The notes below the pieces were generated by a model. It saw nothing but the letters and a program-made list of their open reading frames with translations. It did not search any database and was not told where the DNA came from. Shown one piece after another: positions 9,161 through 18,234 of a stretch of 41,598 nucleotides of DNA (position 1 is the first letter of the stretch; each line of letters opens with the position of its first letter). Where the stretch lies: the NCBI GenBank assembly GCA_023135835.1, contig JAGLSI010000004.1, positions 1 through 41,598 of the forward strand, in the 5' to 3' direction. Origin of the DNA: Minisyncoccota bacterium (GTDB lineage Bacteria; Patescibacteriota; Minisyncoccia; Phycocordibacterales; UBA12079). Position numbers and translations under genes: made by a program.

Positions 9161-9805
9161 TTATCTTACTATTAGTCTATTTAACCAACCAAATAGAGAG
9201 AAACCTCTTTGTTCTTCTCCTACAGCTTCTTCTAGTTCAACTTTTATTTCTTCCATTGTTTGGATTTGTTGATCTAGTAAAACTTGGTCGCTAGAAATTT
9301 GAATTTGATTTCTTAATTCTTTTAATTCTTCTAGGTTTTGGTTGTGGTTTTCTAGGCGTTCCTCAACATCTTTTAGTTGCCCATAATTTGGACCAATTAA
9401 GAATTTAGCAAAACCGCTTCGTTGTTGTGCTGCTTGTAAAGCATCTTCCATTTGGTTTTGATTTTCGTTTTGGTTTTGAGCAAGAGTTCTAATTTGTGTT
9501 CCTAGCCCTGCGTTTCTTATTGCTATTCCTTCCATTTCTTGAACAGCGTTAGCTACACGGTTTCTTCTAGTAATTCCTTGAGAAGGGACTTCTTCATCTA
9601 CTCCTCCTTGGTTTCCTTCTCCTAGTAAAGCTCCTGTTGTTTCAACAGCTTGGCCTGTGCCTTGGTTCGTTTCTTTTAGTTCAGGGTTTTCCAGTCCTGT
9701 TCCAGCTTCGTGGATTCCTTGTTGTTCTTGTTGAGCATTACTAAAAGCAGGAGCTAGTAAAAATGCAAAAACAAATAACAAGGTAAATATATTTTTTGTT
9801 TTCAT
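9161..9805 (-). CDS. Secreted Q/N/E-rich coiled-coil hypothetical protein
   Basis: Signal peptide MKTKNIFTLLFVFAFLLAPAFSNA; long heptad-like C-terminal half. Confidence 0.7.
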   Translation of the reverse strand: MKTKNIFTLLFVFAFLLAPAFSNAQQEQQGIHEAGTGLENPELKETNQGTGQAVETTGALLGEGNQGGVDEEVPSQGITRRNRVANAVQEMEGIAIRNAGLGTQIRTLAQNQNENQNQMEDALQAAQQRSGFAKFLIGPNYGQLKDVEERLENHNQNLEELKELRNQIQISSDQVLLDQQIQTMEEIKVELEEAVGEEQRGFSLFGWLNRLIVR

Positions 9806-9902
9806 ATAATTTAAGTTGGATTAATTAATAATTAAGTAATAAGTAAAATTATAGCAGTATTTAATTTTTATGACTAGTCCTGTTTGGGTTTAATAAAAAA
9901 GT

Positions 9903-9928
9903 TAACGGCTACAGTTTCGTAGCCGTTA
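9903..9928. terminator. Hairpin terminator downstream of ABC operon
   Basis: taacggctac agtttc gtagccgtta. Confidence 0.65.
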
Positions 9929-9971
9929 AAGTATTTTGATTGTTTTAAAGATTAATTTTATATAAAAATGA

Positions 9972-10643
9972 TTAACTTTCTTCTTGAATTTCTCCATCTT
10001 TTAACCAAATTACTCTATCAACATATTTTTTGTCATCTGGTTCGTGAGTAACCATAATGATAGTTTGCTTAAGTTCTTTGTTAAGTTTTTTAAATAATTC
10101 TAAGATAATTTTTGAAGACTCACTATCTAGATTAGCCGTAGGTTCATCAGCAAATAAAATTATAGGGTTGTTCACCAAAGCTCTAGCTATGGCAACTCTT
10201 TGTTGCTCTCCTCCTGATAATTCTCTAGGTAAATTATATAATTTATTTCCAAGCCCCACCTTTTTTAACATCTCAGAGGCTGTTTTTATATATACTTTTT
10301 TATCAATATTAGAAAGCATTAAAGGTAAATAAACTGATTCTAAGGCTGTTAGCTCAGGTAATAAAGCATAAGATTGAAATACATAACCTAATTTTTCTAA
10401 ACGGAATTTTGCACTTTGTTTTTTAGAAAACGACATTAAATTTGTTCCGTCTATTGTAATTTTCCCAGCACTAGGTCTGTCTAACAATCCAAGTTGGTGT
10501 AATAAAGTAGATTTTCCAGAACCACTGCGTCCCATTAAAGCAATAAATTCACCTTTCTCAATACTAAAATTAATATTTTTTAAGGCGTGTGTGGGAACTT
10601 TTCCTCCATATATTTTTTTTAAATTTTTTACTTCAATAATCAT
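9972..10643 (-). CDS. ABC transporter ATP-binding protein (LolD/MacB-like)
   Basis: [39 protein letters not shown]. Confidence 0.9.
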   Translation of the reverse strand: MIIEVKNLKKIYGGKVPTHALKNINFSIEKGEFIALMGRSGSGKSTLLHQLGLLDRPSAGKITIDGTNLMSFSKKQSAKFRLEKLGYVFQSYALLPELTALESVYLPLMLSNIDKKVYIKTASEMLKKVGLGNKLYNLPRELSGGEQQRVAIARALVNNPIILFADEPTANLDSESSKIILELFKKLNKELKQTIIMVTHEPDDKKYVDRVIWLKDGEIQEES

Positions 10644-10667
10644 AAATATATAAATTATAAGGGAAGA

Positions 10668-11879
10668 CTATCCCCAGATTGATTTTAAAATACTTTCCCT
10701 TGCTCCGCGATATGCAGGGAAAAATCCACCTATTAGCGCAGCTACGATTAAGCTAATATTACTTATTCTGATAATATCAAATGTAACTTTTAATGACACC
10801 CATCCAATAGGGAAGTCTAAAGGGTTTGATATAAAAAATGGGCGAAGGATAAACAAAATAAACGATGCTCCTAGAACAACACCTACTATTCCATAAAATA
10901 AAGCTTGAATAACAAAATATAAAATAATAGTATTATCTCTCATTCCAATAGCTTTCAGTATTCCAATTTGCCTTCTTTTATTGACGACACTTACAAAGAT
11001 TATAATAAATATCGTAACCCCAGCTACAATTGTTCCAATTACACCAAGGATTATGCTAATCATAGCAAAGCTCATACTAGCACTTGAAGTGAAGCCCATT
11101 AAATCACTCCATTTTTGGATATCTTCATGAACCAAACCCAGATGTCTGATTTCATTTATATAATAATCTTCATTACCTACATCTTCAATTTTAATTAATA
11201 TTTCTGAGGCTATGTTGCGGACATTTAAAACAGATTCCATTTCTTTCTTTGTGATAAAAACCATTTGATCAACAGGAGTGCTTTTTGTACCAAAAATTCC
11301 TTTGACTGTGTATGTTCTTTTTATTCCGTTTCTGAAAGATATATCTATTTCATCACCAGTTGAAACATTAAGACTTAGGTGGTCTAGGCTTCCACCATAA
11401 CCACCTGCTATTTCTTTTCCAATTATTATTTGATCTCTATCGTTCTCTTCTAAATAAGAACCCTCTAGCATTGCTTCATGAATTTTTAAAACTGTTTTTT
11501 CATCTGAGACGTCTATAGATTTTAAAACCCAGTTTCCAGTTTTTACATCTTTGTTATCTTTGCGTTCATCATATTTAATAAGAGGGTTGTCTATGTAATG
11601 AGCAGAAACCCCAACAATTCCAGGAATAGTTTTAATTGAATCTATTGCTCGAGTATTTGTAATATATTTTTCGTCAATTTCTGGTTCAATTACTATATGA
11701 CTATATTGATTATCTATTGATTGGGTATTGATAGCATCTACTATTCCTCCAAAAACAGAAGAAATAAAAACAATATTAACATAAGCAAGAGTCATGATTA
11801 AAATTGTCATGGCTAATGTTCCTTTATTTCCTCGTTTGAGCGAAATGAAAGCTAAGAAAAATGCTGTTTTTATATTCAT
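10668..11879 (-). CDS. ABC transporter permease, FtsX/MacB family
   Basis: Central soluble domain plus FtsX core KRRQIGILKAIGMRDNTI. Confidence 0.85.
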   Translation of the reverse strand: MNIKTAFFLAFISLKRGNKGTLAMTILIMTLAYVNIVFISSVFGGIVDAINTQSIDNQYSHIVIEPEIDEKYITNTRAIDSIKTIPGIVGVSAHYIDNPLIKYDERKDNKDVKTGNWVLKSIDVSDEKTVLKIHEAMLEGSYLEENDRDQIIIGKEIAGGYGGSLDHLSLNVSTGDEIDISFRNGIKRTYTVKGIFGTKSTPVDQMVFITKKEMESVLNVRNIASEILIKIEDVGNEDYYINEIRHLGLVHEDIQKWSDLMGFTSSASMSFAMISIILGVIGTIVAGVTIFIIIFVSVVNKRRQIGILKAIGMRDNTIILYFVIQALFYGIVGVVLGASFILFILRPFFISNPLDFPIGWVSLKVTFDIIRISNISLIVAALIGGFFPAYRGARESILKSIWG

Positions 11880-12137
11880 CTTAAAAATTTAATATTATGT
11901 TTATATATAATATCAAATTATCTATTTTATTCCAATTTGATGAATTGTTAAAAAAGAAATTTGGAGAAGGTTACTTATTCTATTAAAATTTATTTTTTTA
12001 GTTAGATAATTTTTGAATTTAGGATTGAGATTTAATATTTATATAAGACTTTAATTTTCTCGTTTAACTTTGCTAAATCATTGCTTTATATTGATAATAA
12101 GCATACTATTTACCTATATTAGATAATATTTTAAATT

Positions 12138-12758
12138 ATGGGTAATTTTAACAAAGGAAAGAAATTTAATGGAGGAGGGGGCGGAAGAAGTTTCGGTGGT
12201 GATAGGGGTAGGAATAAAGGGTTCAGTAGTGGGAGAGATAGAGAACGTCCAACAATGCATAAGGCTGTATGTAGTGGTTGTGGAAATAATTGTGAAGTTC
12301 CTTTTCGACCAACAGGCAGTAAGCCCGTTTTTTGTAGTGATTGTTTTAAGGATAAGAGAGATGATAATCCAAGAGATTCTCGTGGAGGAGGAAGGGATTC
12401 AAAACCTCGTTTTGATAATAAAAGGTCATTCCAAGGTAGTGCTAAAGATACCCCAAACTACAAGTTTCAGTTTGAGATGTTGAACACTAAATTAGACAAG
12501 ATTCTTAAAATGCTAAATCTTGATGTTGCTGAAGAGATTGAAAAACCAAAAAGTAAGAAATTTGAAAAAGTGGTTAAAGAAGTTGATACAATTTCTCTTA
12601 AGAAGGCAATTAATAAAACGGAAGAAAAGAAGTCAGTTAAAAAGACTCCTAAGAAAAAAGTTGCTAAAAAAGAGGTTGTAAAAAAGAAGGTTTCTCCTAA
12701 GAAAACAACTACTTCCAAAAAAGTTGCCAAGAAAAAGGTAGGAGTTAAAAAAGGATAA
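12138..12758 (+). CDS. CxxC-x17-CxxC zinc-binding domain protein with K-rich tail
   Basis: CSGC-GNNCEVPFRPTGSKPVF-CSDC (17-residue spacer); G/R-rich N-terminus, lysine-rich C-terminus. Confidence 0.8.
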   Translation: MGNFNKGKKFNGGGGGRSFGGDRGRNKGFSSGRDRERPTMHKAVCSGCGNNCEVPFRPTGSKPVFCSDCFKDKRDDNPRDSRGGGRDSKPRFDNKRSFQGSAKDTPNYKFQFEMLNTKLDKILKMLNLDVAEEIEKPKSKKFEKVVKEVDTISLKKAINKTEEKKSVKKTPKKKVAKKEVVKKKVSPKKTTTSKKVAKKKVGVKKG

Positions 12759-12791
12759 CGAAAAAGGTTTGGGAATATTTTTATAATAAAA

Positions 12792-12836
12792 AACAACAAA
12801 ATTTAAGGTTTTAATTAAGATTTTGTTGTTTTTTTG
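12792..12836 (+). terminator. Hairpin terminator
   Basis: aacaacaaaat...attttgttgttttttt. Confidence 0.75.
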
Positions 12837-12842
12837 TTGGGT

Positions 12843-12897
12843 AGGGAATAGAAAAACCGCACAAGAGAAAAATTGATTGGTTTTTCTTTGTGCGGTT
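12843..12897 (-). terminator. Terminator hairpin, copy A of 55-bp identical repeat
   Basis: agggaatagaaaaaccgcacaagagaaaaattgattggtttttctttgtgcggtt. Confidence 0.75.
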
Positions 12898-12928
12898 GTT
12901 TAGTTGAGAGTATCATAGTAGATTCTTG

Positions 12929-13438
12929 TTACTCCACAACGCATGTATTCCATTGTCCTAAGGAGGGATCTTTTTCCATCAATTTTGTTGTGGCTTCACA
13001 TTTTATCCAGCTGGTTGGTGCTGGCGCTATTTGCATATGGTCCGTGTGTCCTTTGCAGCAGCTTTCACTTAGACACGCAGCTCCTATTAACTCCACCTTA
13101 CCAATTGGACATTTCTCTACACTATCTGCTACCGTACCGTAATCAGAATTAGTGTTTCGGAGTTTTCGTTTGTAGAAATAACGTTTTAGTTTCATAGAAG
13201 TGTGGATATTACACGAGGTTTTTTTGTTGACAATTTCCCCATCAATCAAAAAAGCCTCGGCTCCTCCTCGTTGAGTAACACCAACAAGTTTTTTATGAGC
13301 CTCATCACCTCGAAGAAAATGAAGCCGCCCACATTTGTCACAAGCAAAAGCTGTTGAATAAGAACGGCAGCTTGTTCTTATTGAGAAGCCTTTGTTGATA
13401 TCAACAGTTCCTGAACAATCTTTTTGAGTACAATTCAT
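12929..13438 (-). CDS. Cys-rich hypothetical protein, zinc-ribbon-like N-terminus
   Basis: Start moved from 13477 to MNCTQKDC at 13438, preceded by AGGAGGAAGTTAAAATG; CxxxxC/CxxC pairs. Confidence 0.7.
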   Translation of the reverse strand: MNCTQKDCSGTVDINKGFSIRTSCRSYSTAFACDKCGRLHFLRGDEAHKKLVGVTQRGGAEAFLIDGEIVNKKTSCNIHTSMKLKRYFYKRKLRNTNSDYGTVADSVEKCPIGKVELIGAACLSESCCKGHTDHMQIAPAPTSWIKCEATTKLMEKDPSLGQWNTCVVE

Positions 13439-13568
13439 TTTAACTTCCTCCTGAATAATGATTTTTAAAAATAACAAATTAATCTATTTTAAATATATAA
13501 CTATTTATCAAATTAGTCAATGTTTAATCAGCTACTTAAATAAAGCTTTGATTTTTTATTTGTTGAAG

Positions 13569-13623
13569 AGGGAATAGAAAAACCGCACAAGAGAAAAATT
13601 GATTGGTTTTTCTTTGTGCGGTT
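13569..13623 (-). terminator. Terminator hairpin, copy B of 55-bp identical repeat
   Basis: Base-for-base identical to 12843-12897. Confidence 0.75.
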
Positions 13624-13813
13624 ATATTAATTTAAAGCTTTTTCCTCCCGCTTGCATTCCAACACAAGCAGCCCCCATTAAATCTGACTTAGTAAGATTT
13701 GCCCCCATTACTACAAGAGCTAAATAAGGTTGGCTATCAGGAGCCTCTGCTTGAATAGCCTTTGTTACCTTATCAACATCTTCCGCATTTATCGCCATTA
13801 AAATTAAATCCAT
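13622..13813 (-). CDS. Small 63-aa hypothetical protein
   Basis: AGGAGGTTATCATG start; MDLILMAINAEDVDKVTKAIQAEAPDSQPYL... Confidence 0.65.
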   Translation of the reverse strand: MDLILMAINAEDVDKVTKAIQAEAPDSQPYLALVVMGANLTKSDLMGAACVGMQAGGKSFKLI

Positions 13814-13852
13814 GATAACCTCCTCTCGTATAAGATTAAAAAATATAATTAC

Positions 13853-13906
13853 TTAGCGTTCTTGATCCCAATTAAACACGTGTGAAAAGAATTGTGCAAT
13901 TTTCAT
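13853..13906 (-). CDS. 17-aa small ORF / leader peptide candidate
   Basis: MKIAQFFSHVFNWDQER* with AAGGAGGGATAGAATT-ATG upstream; directly upstream of 13622-13813. Confidence 0.45.
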   Translation of the reverse strand: MKIAQFFSHVFNWDQER

Positions 13907-14080
13907 AATTCTATCCCTCCTTTTGAATTTAACTTACTACTTAAAATTTCAATCTGATTTATTTTTAACATTTTGTAATATAAAAATCAACAAAATACTC
14001 CGTTTTGTGGAGATATATAGAAAGTATGGTTTTGAATATGGGCTGGCTCTGTCTAGTAAGCGACGTTCGAACTCGTGGTA

Positions 14081-14686
14081 TTAATTATCAAATTTTAATT
14101 TAGAAAGAATTTGCTTAAAGATTTCTTCATTTTTACCTTCAAAAATTACTTTAAGTAGTGTATTTCCTTTTTTTACAATCCATACCCTCTGAGGGTTTTT
14201 CTGTTCTGGGCCAGGGTATATCCCTTCTGCCATTAAAATATCTAAATATTGATAATTTGAATTTTCTTTCGTTTCAAGGGATATATAATTAGCTGTAACG
14301 CTTGTTTGTGAATATTCTTCTAACGATATTTCTGATTTATGAACCCCAACTAATAGTTGGTCTTTAGTTATATCTGTTTCAATACTTTTATGTGCTATTC
14401 TGAAATTACGACTATCTTCGGTAGCTTTAATAATATTTCCTTCACTTTCAGCATCTTCAAAACCAACAAAGACGACATAGTCGCTAGGATAATTTAATTC
14501 AAATCCATACTCTTTATTTTTGTAAGTTTTCCAACCAATAGTTTCCTCTCTAGTAACTTTATTTTCTTCTTCGAAATACTCAGGGTCTCCATTTATTTCT
14601 TTTAATATTTTAGGAATAAAAATAATTACAACAACGATAATTACTACAGTTATTAAAACCCCAATCAAACTAAATTCTTTTTTCAT
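14081..14686 (-). CDS. PsbP-related membrane-anchored protein
   Basis: N-terminal TM, then WKTYKNKEYGFELNYPSDYVV and C-terminal ...ILSKLKF. Confidence 0.7.
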   Translation of the reverse strand: MKKEFSLIGVLITVVIIVVVIIFIPKILKEINGDPEYFEEENKVTREETIGWKTYKNKEYGFELNYPSDYVVFVGFEDAESEGNIIKATEDSRNFRIAHKSIETDITKDQLLVGVHKSEISLEEYSQTSVTANYISLETKENSNYQYLDILMAEGIYPGPEQKNPQRVWIVKKGNTLLKVIFEGKNEEIFKQILSKLKFDN

Positions 14687-14921
14687 AATAACTTTAAATT
14701 AGCTTATATACGAAAATAATAACAAAATTATGAAGACTTGAACATAGTCAAATTTTTTTGCTCCATCTGTTAGACAAGTTCAGGACTTTAAACTGGAAGA
14801 AAATCAAAAGAGATTTGAAGTATAGTGGTATTTTAAAAGATTTCCCTAGATTAATACTTCAGAACTAATTTGGTAAAATTAAAAATTGGATAGTTAAAAA
14901 AATAGTGATATAATAAACTTA

Positions 14922-15130
14922 TGTTTGTAAATTAAGACCGCTTTTATTTTTTACCTTTTTTTAAAAAAAGGTCTCTGGGTATTGACTATACTCTGTGTGA
15001 TTTTCATTAGGAATAATGTGTGTCATAAAGAGAGCTGTCTATCCCCTTATACATTGAGAGGTTAGTCTTTATAAGAGATATAAGGTATTGAGAGGTGACT
15101 ATCGAACACCAAAAATAACGTTTACAAACA
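14922..15130 (+). ncRNA. Retron msr-msd ncRNA candidate
   Basis: Perfect 10-bp inverted repeats tgtttgtaaa (14922-14931, a1) and tttacaaaca (15121-15130, a2); internal hairpins; directly upstream of retron-type RT on same strand. Confidence 0.75.
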
Positions 15131-15243
15131 ATTTAACTTGGGTGGTTGTTATTTTCTACCCTCACATTAAATTATGGAATACGTAAATTTAATGATTGTT
15201 TACCTCATTTTACGTGAGTTAAATAAATAAAGACTAATACTCA

Positions 15244-16149
15244 GTGTATAAAGAAAAATCTATATATAATTCAAGAAAAAAGTTACTAAACTTTCTCGAA
15301 GTAAGAGAGAATTTTTTGTATAGTGATTTTTCTAAAAAGTATTTTTTAAAAGAACTACCAAAGAAAAATGGTGGTTTAAGGCCAATAAAACCTCCTGTTA
15401 AAAAACTAAAACTTATCCAAAGGAAAATACTTGATGTAATTTTAGTAAAACAGGAAGTCTTACCTTCTGTATATGGGTTAGATAAGAGTAAAGGAATTTT
15501 AGATAATGCTCGTAGACATCAAGTAAATTCTGATTATTATTTAGTTAATTTAGATATTGAGCAATTTTTCCCGAATGTTAAATATAAAACGGTCAAAAAA
15601 ATCTTTCGTAAATTAGGTTTTTCAAAAGATTGTGCAAATCTTTTAACTAAAATTTGTACAATAGATAAAAGTATTCCACAAGGTTCTCCTACAAGTCCTT
15701 ATTTATCTGCTCTGGCTTTGGAAAAATTAGATAAAAATATATTTAATTTTTGTAAAAAGAATAAATTTATTTTTACTAGATATTTTGACGATATAACAAT
15801 CTCAGGGGAAATAATTAGAGAGAAAAATATAGAATACATAGAAAATCAAATAAAAAAAGCGGGTTATATTTCTCATCCAGATAAGAAAAACTGGTTTAAA
15901 CCAAAGGAACAAAAAATAATAAATAATGTAATTGTATTTTCTGATTTTTTTGATGTAACAGATTCTTATAAAGAAAAGATTAGAAAGTCTTTTTTAGTAT
16001 ACAGAGAAAATAGAAATATAAGAGCTTGGAGAGTGTTTATAGGGAATATGGCTTTTTACATATATGTAAACAAAGATAAAGCTTTAAAATTATTTAAGGA
16101 TATTACAGGAGTTTCTTTTAAAGATAGAAATTTATTGGTAGCTTATTAA
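15244..16149 (+). CDS. Retron-type reverse transcriptase
   Basis: NARRH (retron NAxxH motif), IPQGSPTSPYLSALALEKLD, catalytic YFDDITIS; 301 aa with GTG start. Confidence 0.9.
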   Translation: MYKEKSIYNSRKKLLNFLEVRENFLYSDFSKKYFLKELPKKNGGLRPIKPPVKKLKLIQRKILDVILVKQEVLPSVYGLDKSKGILDNARRHQVNSDYYLVNLDIEQFFPNVKYKTVKKIFRKLGFSKDCANLLTKICTIDKSIPQGSPTSPYLSALALEKLDKNIFNFCKKNKFIFTRYFDDITISGEIIREKNIEYIENQIKKAGYISHPDKKNWFKPKEQKIINNVIVFSDFFDVTDSYKEKIRKSFLVYRENRNIRAWRVFIGNMAFYIYVNKDKALKLFKDITGVSFKDRNLLVAY

Positions 16150-16209
16150 TTTAAATTTAAAAAATTTATGATTGAAGTTAAAACCATTTCAAGGTAATAT
16201 ATAAAAAAT

Positions 16210-18228
16210 ATGAAAAATTTAAATAAATATGATAAAGAGTATTTAATTAAGCTTCTAAAAGATGAAAAAGATTTTCCGTTAGATTATAAATATAAACTTT
16301 TTCCAACGAAGCAAAAAGAATATGAGCTTGCATATGAAGGAAAAATGAGAAAAGAAGATTTAATTGCAAATGAAGATGGTGTTTTTCCTGTTCCATTGCA
16401 AGTAGAAAAAGTCTTTAACGGAGATGAATATAAAATGTTTGATGATGATTGGAAAAATATGATTGTGTTTGGCGATAATCTACAATTTCTCAAAACGGTT
16501 TATGAAAACAAAGACCCTCTTATCAAAAACAAAGTAAAGGGAAAAGTAAAGCTTATTTATATTGACCCGCCATTTGCTACTGCCGATGAATTTAAAAATA
16601 AAGAAGGAGCAAAAGCGTATACCGATAAAAAGAAAGGCGCTGAATTTGTAGAATTTTTACGAAGAAGACTGATTTTAGCACGAGAGATTTTAGCTGATGA
16701 TGGATGTATCTTTGTACATTTAGATCAAAAAATGAGCCATTATATTAAAATTTTAATGGATGAAGTTTTTGGGAAACAAAGCTTTGTAAATGAAATAATT
16801 TGGGGATACAGAATTCAGGGAGTTGGTAAGAAATTTTGGGCTAGGAAACATGATACAATTTTTTATTATAGAAAATCAGGGAATTATACATTTTACCCTG
16901 AAAAAGAAAAAAATATTTACGAGAATCCTTTTATTGATACTAAAGTTCAGAAATCTATCATAGAAAAACTAAAGGAAAAAGACCGAAAAATTATAACAGA
17001 AAATTTAGATAATAATAACAGTATTCCGTATAGATATAAAAAATATCTTTTTGATACATACTATTCTGAAGTTTATGTTAGGGATGTTTGGGATTGTGAT
17101 TATACAAAACCTCTAATTAGTGGTTCAGCAGAATATTTTAACTATCCAACACAAAAACCAGAAGGATTATTTGCAAGAATAATTAAATCTACAACCAATA
17201 AAAATGACATTGTTTTAGATTTTTTTGGTGGTTCAGGTTCAACTATGGCAGTTGCAGAAAAACTTGGCCGTAAATGGATTACTTGTGATTTAGGCAAATT
17301 ATCTCACTATACTATGCAAAAAAGAATTTTGCAGATTCAAGATTCTAAAGATTTAGAAAATCTAAAAGAAAAATATGGAAAGAAAGCAAAAAGTTTTGTT
17401 ACTGCTCAGCTTGGTATGTATGATCTTAAAAAAGCATTAGATTTAGAATGGAAAAAATATCAAGAATTTGTATCAGGACTCTTTGAAGTAGAAGTTAAAA
17501 AAAATATAATTTCAGGATTTGAATTTGATGGGAAAAAAGGAGATTACCCTGTTAAAATATTTGATTATCGTAAATTTAAAGATTCTTCAATTAATGAAAG
17601 TTATTTGAAAGAAATGCATTCTGTTGTTGGTAAAAAAGCGAGCGGAAGAGTATATATAATATCACCTGCGAATTTTGTAGATTTCTTAACAAATTATCAT
17701 GATATTGATGGAATAAAATACTATTTCCTGAAAATCCCGTATCATGTTATTAAAGAATTGCACAAAATGCCTTTCCAAAAACTCCGACAACCACAAAGCA
17801 AGAAAAAAGTAAATGATCTTGATGAGGCGGTTGGTTTTCACTTTATTCGACATCCAGAAGTAAAATCACAACTCAAAAAGAATAAAAATGGTTTAAAAAT
17901 ACTTATCAAGAGTTTTATTAGTCATGAGCTTGAATCTGACAAAACGCAAGACGAAAAAGGGATGAAAAATTTTGAAACACTTTCGGCAGTTTTTGTTGAT
18001 AAGAACTATAACGGCAAAGCATTTGAAATGGACGAAGCTTTTTTTGCCGATGAATTATTACCGAAAAAATCAAAGAAAAGTGATGATGAAAACATAAAAA
18101 AAGAATTGAAAAAATTACAAAAAAAGGGATTGGAAATAAATCTTAAAAAATCTGAACTTGGAAAACAAATCATGGTGATTTATACGGATATTTACGGAAA
18201 TGATTTTACTGAAACTTTTGATATTTAA
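16210..18228 (+). CDS. mod: Type III restriction-modification DNA methyltransferase (Mod)
   Basis: LIYIDPPF catalytic motif; IVLDFFGGSGSTMAVAEKLGRKW SAM-binding motif. Confidence 0.92.
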   Translation: MKNLNKYDKEYLIKLLKDEKDFPLDYKYKLFPTKQKEYELAYEGKMRKEDLIANEDGVFPVPLQVEKVFNGDEYKMFDDDWKNMIVFGDNLQFLKTVYENKDPLIKNKVKGKVKLIYIDPPFATADEFKNKEGAKAYTDKKKGAEFVEFLRRRLILAREILADDGCIFVHLDQKMSHYIKILMDEVFGKQSFVNEIIWGYRIQGVGKKFWARKHDTIFYYRKSGNYTFYPEKEKNIYENPFIDTKVQKSIIEKLKEKDRKIITENLDNNNSIPYRYKKYLFDTYYSEVYVRDVWDCDYTKPLISGSAEYFNYPTQKPEGLFARIIKSTTNKNDIVLDFFGGSGSTMAVAEKLGRKWITCDLGKLSHYTMQKRILQIQDSKDLENLKEKYGKKAKSFVTAQLGMYDLKKALDLEWKKYQEFVSGLFEVEVKKNIISGFEFDGKKGDYPVKIFDYRKFKDSSINESYLKEMHSVVGKKASGRVYIISPANFVDFLTNYHDIDGIKYYFLKIPYHVIKELHKMPFQKLRQPQSKKKVNDLDEAVGFHFIRHPEVKSQLKKNKNGLKILIKSFISHELESDKTQDEKGMKNFETLSAVFVDKNYNGKAFEMDEAFFADELLPKKSKKSDDENIKKELKKLQKKGLEINLKKSELGKQIMVIYTDIYGNDFTETFDI

Positions 18229-18234
18229 TAGAAT

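Noticed and set aside
8811-9272. 153-aa plus-strand ORF from the track
   Set aside because: Overlaps the structured RNA, a terminator and two minus-strand coding regions; composition looks non-coding.
12169-12483. Overlapping plus-strand ORF inside the CxxC-x17-CxxC gene
   Set aside because: Alternative frame of a well-supported G/R/K-rich protein; no recognizable domain.
14041-14080. ggctggctctgtctagtaagcgacgttcgaactcgtgg as a tRNA or riboswitch remnant
   Set aside because: Only a gttcgaac match; no stems consistent with a cloverleaf.
15244-16149. RT considered as a diversity-generating retroelement RT
   Set aside because: Carries NAxxH-like NARRH and QGSPTSP motifs and a1/a2-flanked ncRNA typical of retrons; no template/variable repeat pair or variable protein seen nearby.
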